Shown: piece after piece, positions 62,650-64,000 of the stretch
Numbering within the stretch: position 1 is the first letter of the stretch
Layout: each line of letters begins with the position of its first letter
Assembly: GCA_033557465.1 (NCBI GenBank)
Contig: CM066035.1
Span: 898,597,309-898,661,308, forward strand
Length of the DNA: 64,000 nucleotides
Origin: Ichthyophis bannanicus
Lineage: Eukaryota; Chordata; Amphibia; Gymnophiona; Ichthyophiidae
Direction of reading: 5' to 3'
Translations under genes and position numbers: made by a program
The notes under the pieces: model-generated
Databases searched by the model: none
The model's input: only the letters and a program-made list of their open reading frames with translations
What the model was told of the DNA's origin: nothing

Positions 62650-62980
62650 AAAGGGTGACCTGAAGAAGCCATTAAGGGATGCTCAACTTCCATGCTGTTA
62701 AGAGTCAAGAATTTGAGAGTGGCATGCAGAAGAAAATTCCCCATTATGCTTTATCAGTGCTGAAAAGATTTGAAGTCTGCATGAAAACAGAACCAAGAGA
62801 CTTTTGAGAAGAGGAAGCCAGTTCTGGGGCAATGAGTATCATCAAGCCAGGCGTTGCTTGAAACTTGTGAGGAGATTTTGGTATTAGACGGATGGGCAGA
62901 CAGGCATAGAAGAGAGGCCAGCTCATGGCTAGTGCATCTCTTGGTGGCTGAAACGGAGATAGGTGCAGTAGACAAAGAGG
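62650..62980 (-). pseudogene. DIRS-like RNase H-side fragment
   Basis: A minus-strand frame reads LFYACLPIRLIPKSPHKFQA and PGLMILIAPELASS. The DIRS at 20570-20670 reads GFLYAFPPIPLIPKTLFKLQ and GSMILIAPRWPRQ. A GGGATGCTCAACTTCCATGC region left of it has no counterpart. Frames alternate, so this is an old fragment. It probably belongs with the Gag-like fragment to its right. Confidence 0.65.
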
Positions 62981-62999
62981 TGGCTTTGCATTTTCGCTG

Positions 63000-63648
63000 C
63001 TAACAAAGAGGTCTTTTTAAGGAGTGCCCTATGTCTGAAAAATATTCTGAATGGTTTCTGGATTTAGTGGCTACTTGTGGGGCTGAATAATCTCTGCTAT
63101 GAGATTCTGAATGCCCAGTTTTCTATCATGAAAGTCCTTTAATTTGGCTGCACCCTCTATTGCAATGGTAGTGTTCTTAGCAACTGCTGTGACTAATGCA
63201 TCCACCGTCAGTAGCCAGTAGGCTAGGATACCACCTCACCATTGAGCTGCCCACTCACAGGCCAGCATCTGGAGAGTCCCATTCTGCCACTATCATCTTC
63301 TATGACCTGAAGTAGCGGAAATGAATTAAAGGGTTTTCTGATTCCCTTGAGCGGTGGATCCTCTACCGGACCAGCAGTCGCAGGCTCTTCCTTCAAAATG
63401 TTTAGGGCCACCAAAGTCTGAAGTTCATCCCTATGAATAGCCCAAACTACCATGGGCTCCTCTCCTGCAGGGATTTCACCCTCTTCCAGAGGCCTATCCA
63501 ACAGATCTGGGGCCCTTCCATAGAATGTTCCAAGTGGACAGAGACTCTGTCTTCCCAGTCTTCCTGTGTGGTCTCCTGGCCCCTGGCAGAGTCCCTTTAA
63601 GCTGTGCCACCTTGGAACCTGCCCAAGAAGCTCCTCAGGGCCCTGCAC
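63000..63648 (-). pseudogene. LAP2-like / DIRS-type Gag fragment
   Basis: The minus-strand frame 63648-63223 is open for 141 residues (PLEEGEIPAGEEPMVVWAIH, a PPLKGIRKPF segment). It then shifts into a frame reading DALVTAVAKNTTIAIEGAAK and LKDFHDRKLGIQNLIAEII (about 63205-63085). The pattern V-D-x-x-V-x-A-V-x-K-x-T-x-I-x-x-E-G-x-A-x-L-K-D-x-x-D-R-K-L is, from memory, common in LAP2-alpha-like Gag proteins of vertebrate DIRS elements. It differs from the Gag at 17052, so it would be a second lineage. Confidence 0.45.
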
Positions 63649-63764
63649 CAGACTTTTCTTCAGGCAAAAGGCCTAGTGCAGCAACAACACAAATTTGGGG
63701 AAAAAAGGAGCATTTCTCCCCAATGTCAGCCCTGCAGGACCCAAATGAATACCCCCTTGAGCCC

Positions 63765-63836
63765 AGCTGGAAGGACAGACTAGATAGGCCACGTGGTCTT
63801 TTTCTGTCATCATATTTCTATGTTTCTATGTTAAAT
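63765..63836 (+). mobile_element. CR1-type LINE 3' tail
   Basis: GGAAGGACAGACTAGATAGG and CCACGTGGTCTTTTTCTGTC lead into an octamer repeat TTTCTATG (63811-63830). It is the + strand end of the family seen in reverse at 7290 and 51757. Confidence 0.75.
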
Positions 63837-64000
63837 TAAGGGCAGGAGGATCTTCTGAGAAAACACGGCATCGGGGGTAATGGTGGCATTTCCTACCAAA
63901 ATTGGTGCATCCTACAGTTCAGATGAAGGCAAAGCAGAGCTCAATGAGCTCTCTAGTATGTCGATTTGGGAGGCTTCCATCCTGAGAGTACCTGAGATAT

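Overview
This window is vertebrate nuclear DNA with one recognisable host gene and a very dense load of transposable elements. The host gene is the 3' part of ADGRG2 (GPR64, an adhesion G-protein-coupled receptor) on the + strand. Five exons (6906-7005, 8176-8459, 11560-11661, 14109-14279, 25063-25247) with consistent GT/AG sites and phases encode about 280 residues, from the end of TM4 to the stop codon. A 3'UTR with a poly(A) signal at 26601 follows. No other host gene was recognised.

The repeat mixture is DIRS1-like tyrosine-recombinase retroelements, CR1, L2, L1/Tx1 and RTE LINEs, a Penelope-like element, CORE-SINE-like copies and many foldback DNA elements. This suggests a tetrapod, most likely an amphibian such as a caecilian. 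A non-avian reptile is not excluded; the assignment is inference.

Layout. 1-3550: a foldback repeat and a broken minus-strand DIRS copy containing a second insertion. 4050-6480: a foldback element, a 52-bp tandem array and L2 tails. 6900-14280: four ADGRG2 exons with CR1 and small repeats in the introns; the fourth acceptor lies against a CR1 remnant. 14280-25062: a 10.8-kb intron holding an almost complete DIRS element (16673-22337), framed by two inverted AT-rich repeats. 25063-26625: last exon and 3'UTR. 27640-39400: CR1 and L2 LINE copies on both strands, including CR1 nested in CR1. 39645-41210: a palindromic Penelope-like insertion with a 14-bp target duplication.

41640-56662: an RTE fragment split open by an L1/Tx1 element (42231-56648) with a 14-bp target duplication. 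That L1 was itself invaded by an RTE 5' end, an L2 LINE, a CR1 tail and a 2.6-kb hAT-type element with 8-bp duplications and a 370-bp GC-rich palindrome. 56700-64000: a SINE, CR1, L2 and foldback fragments and more minus-strand DIRS debris.

Most retroelement ORFs carry stops or frameshifts. The best preserved are the DIRS tyrosine recombinase (20299-21861), the L2 reverse transcriptase (48312-49952), the CR1 reverse transcriptase (32479-33522) and the RTE endonuclease (43438-44178). I found no operon-like or prokaryotic system. The most unusual content is structural: large palindromes, nested insertions with readable duplications, and hammerhead-like motifs in inverted repeats.
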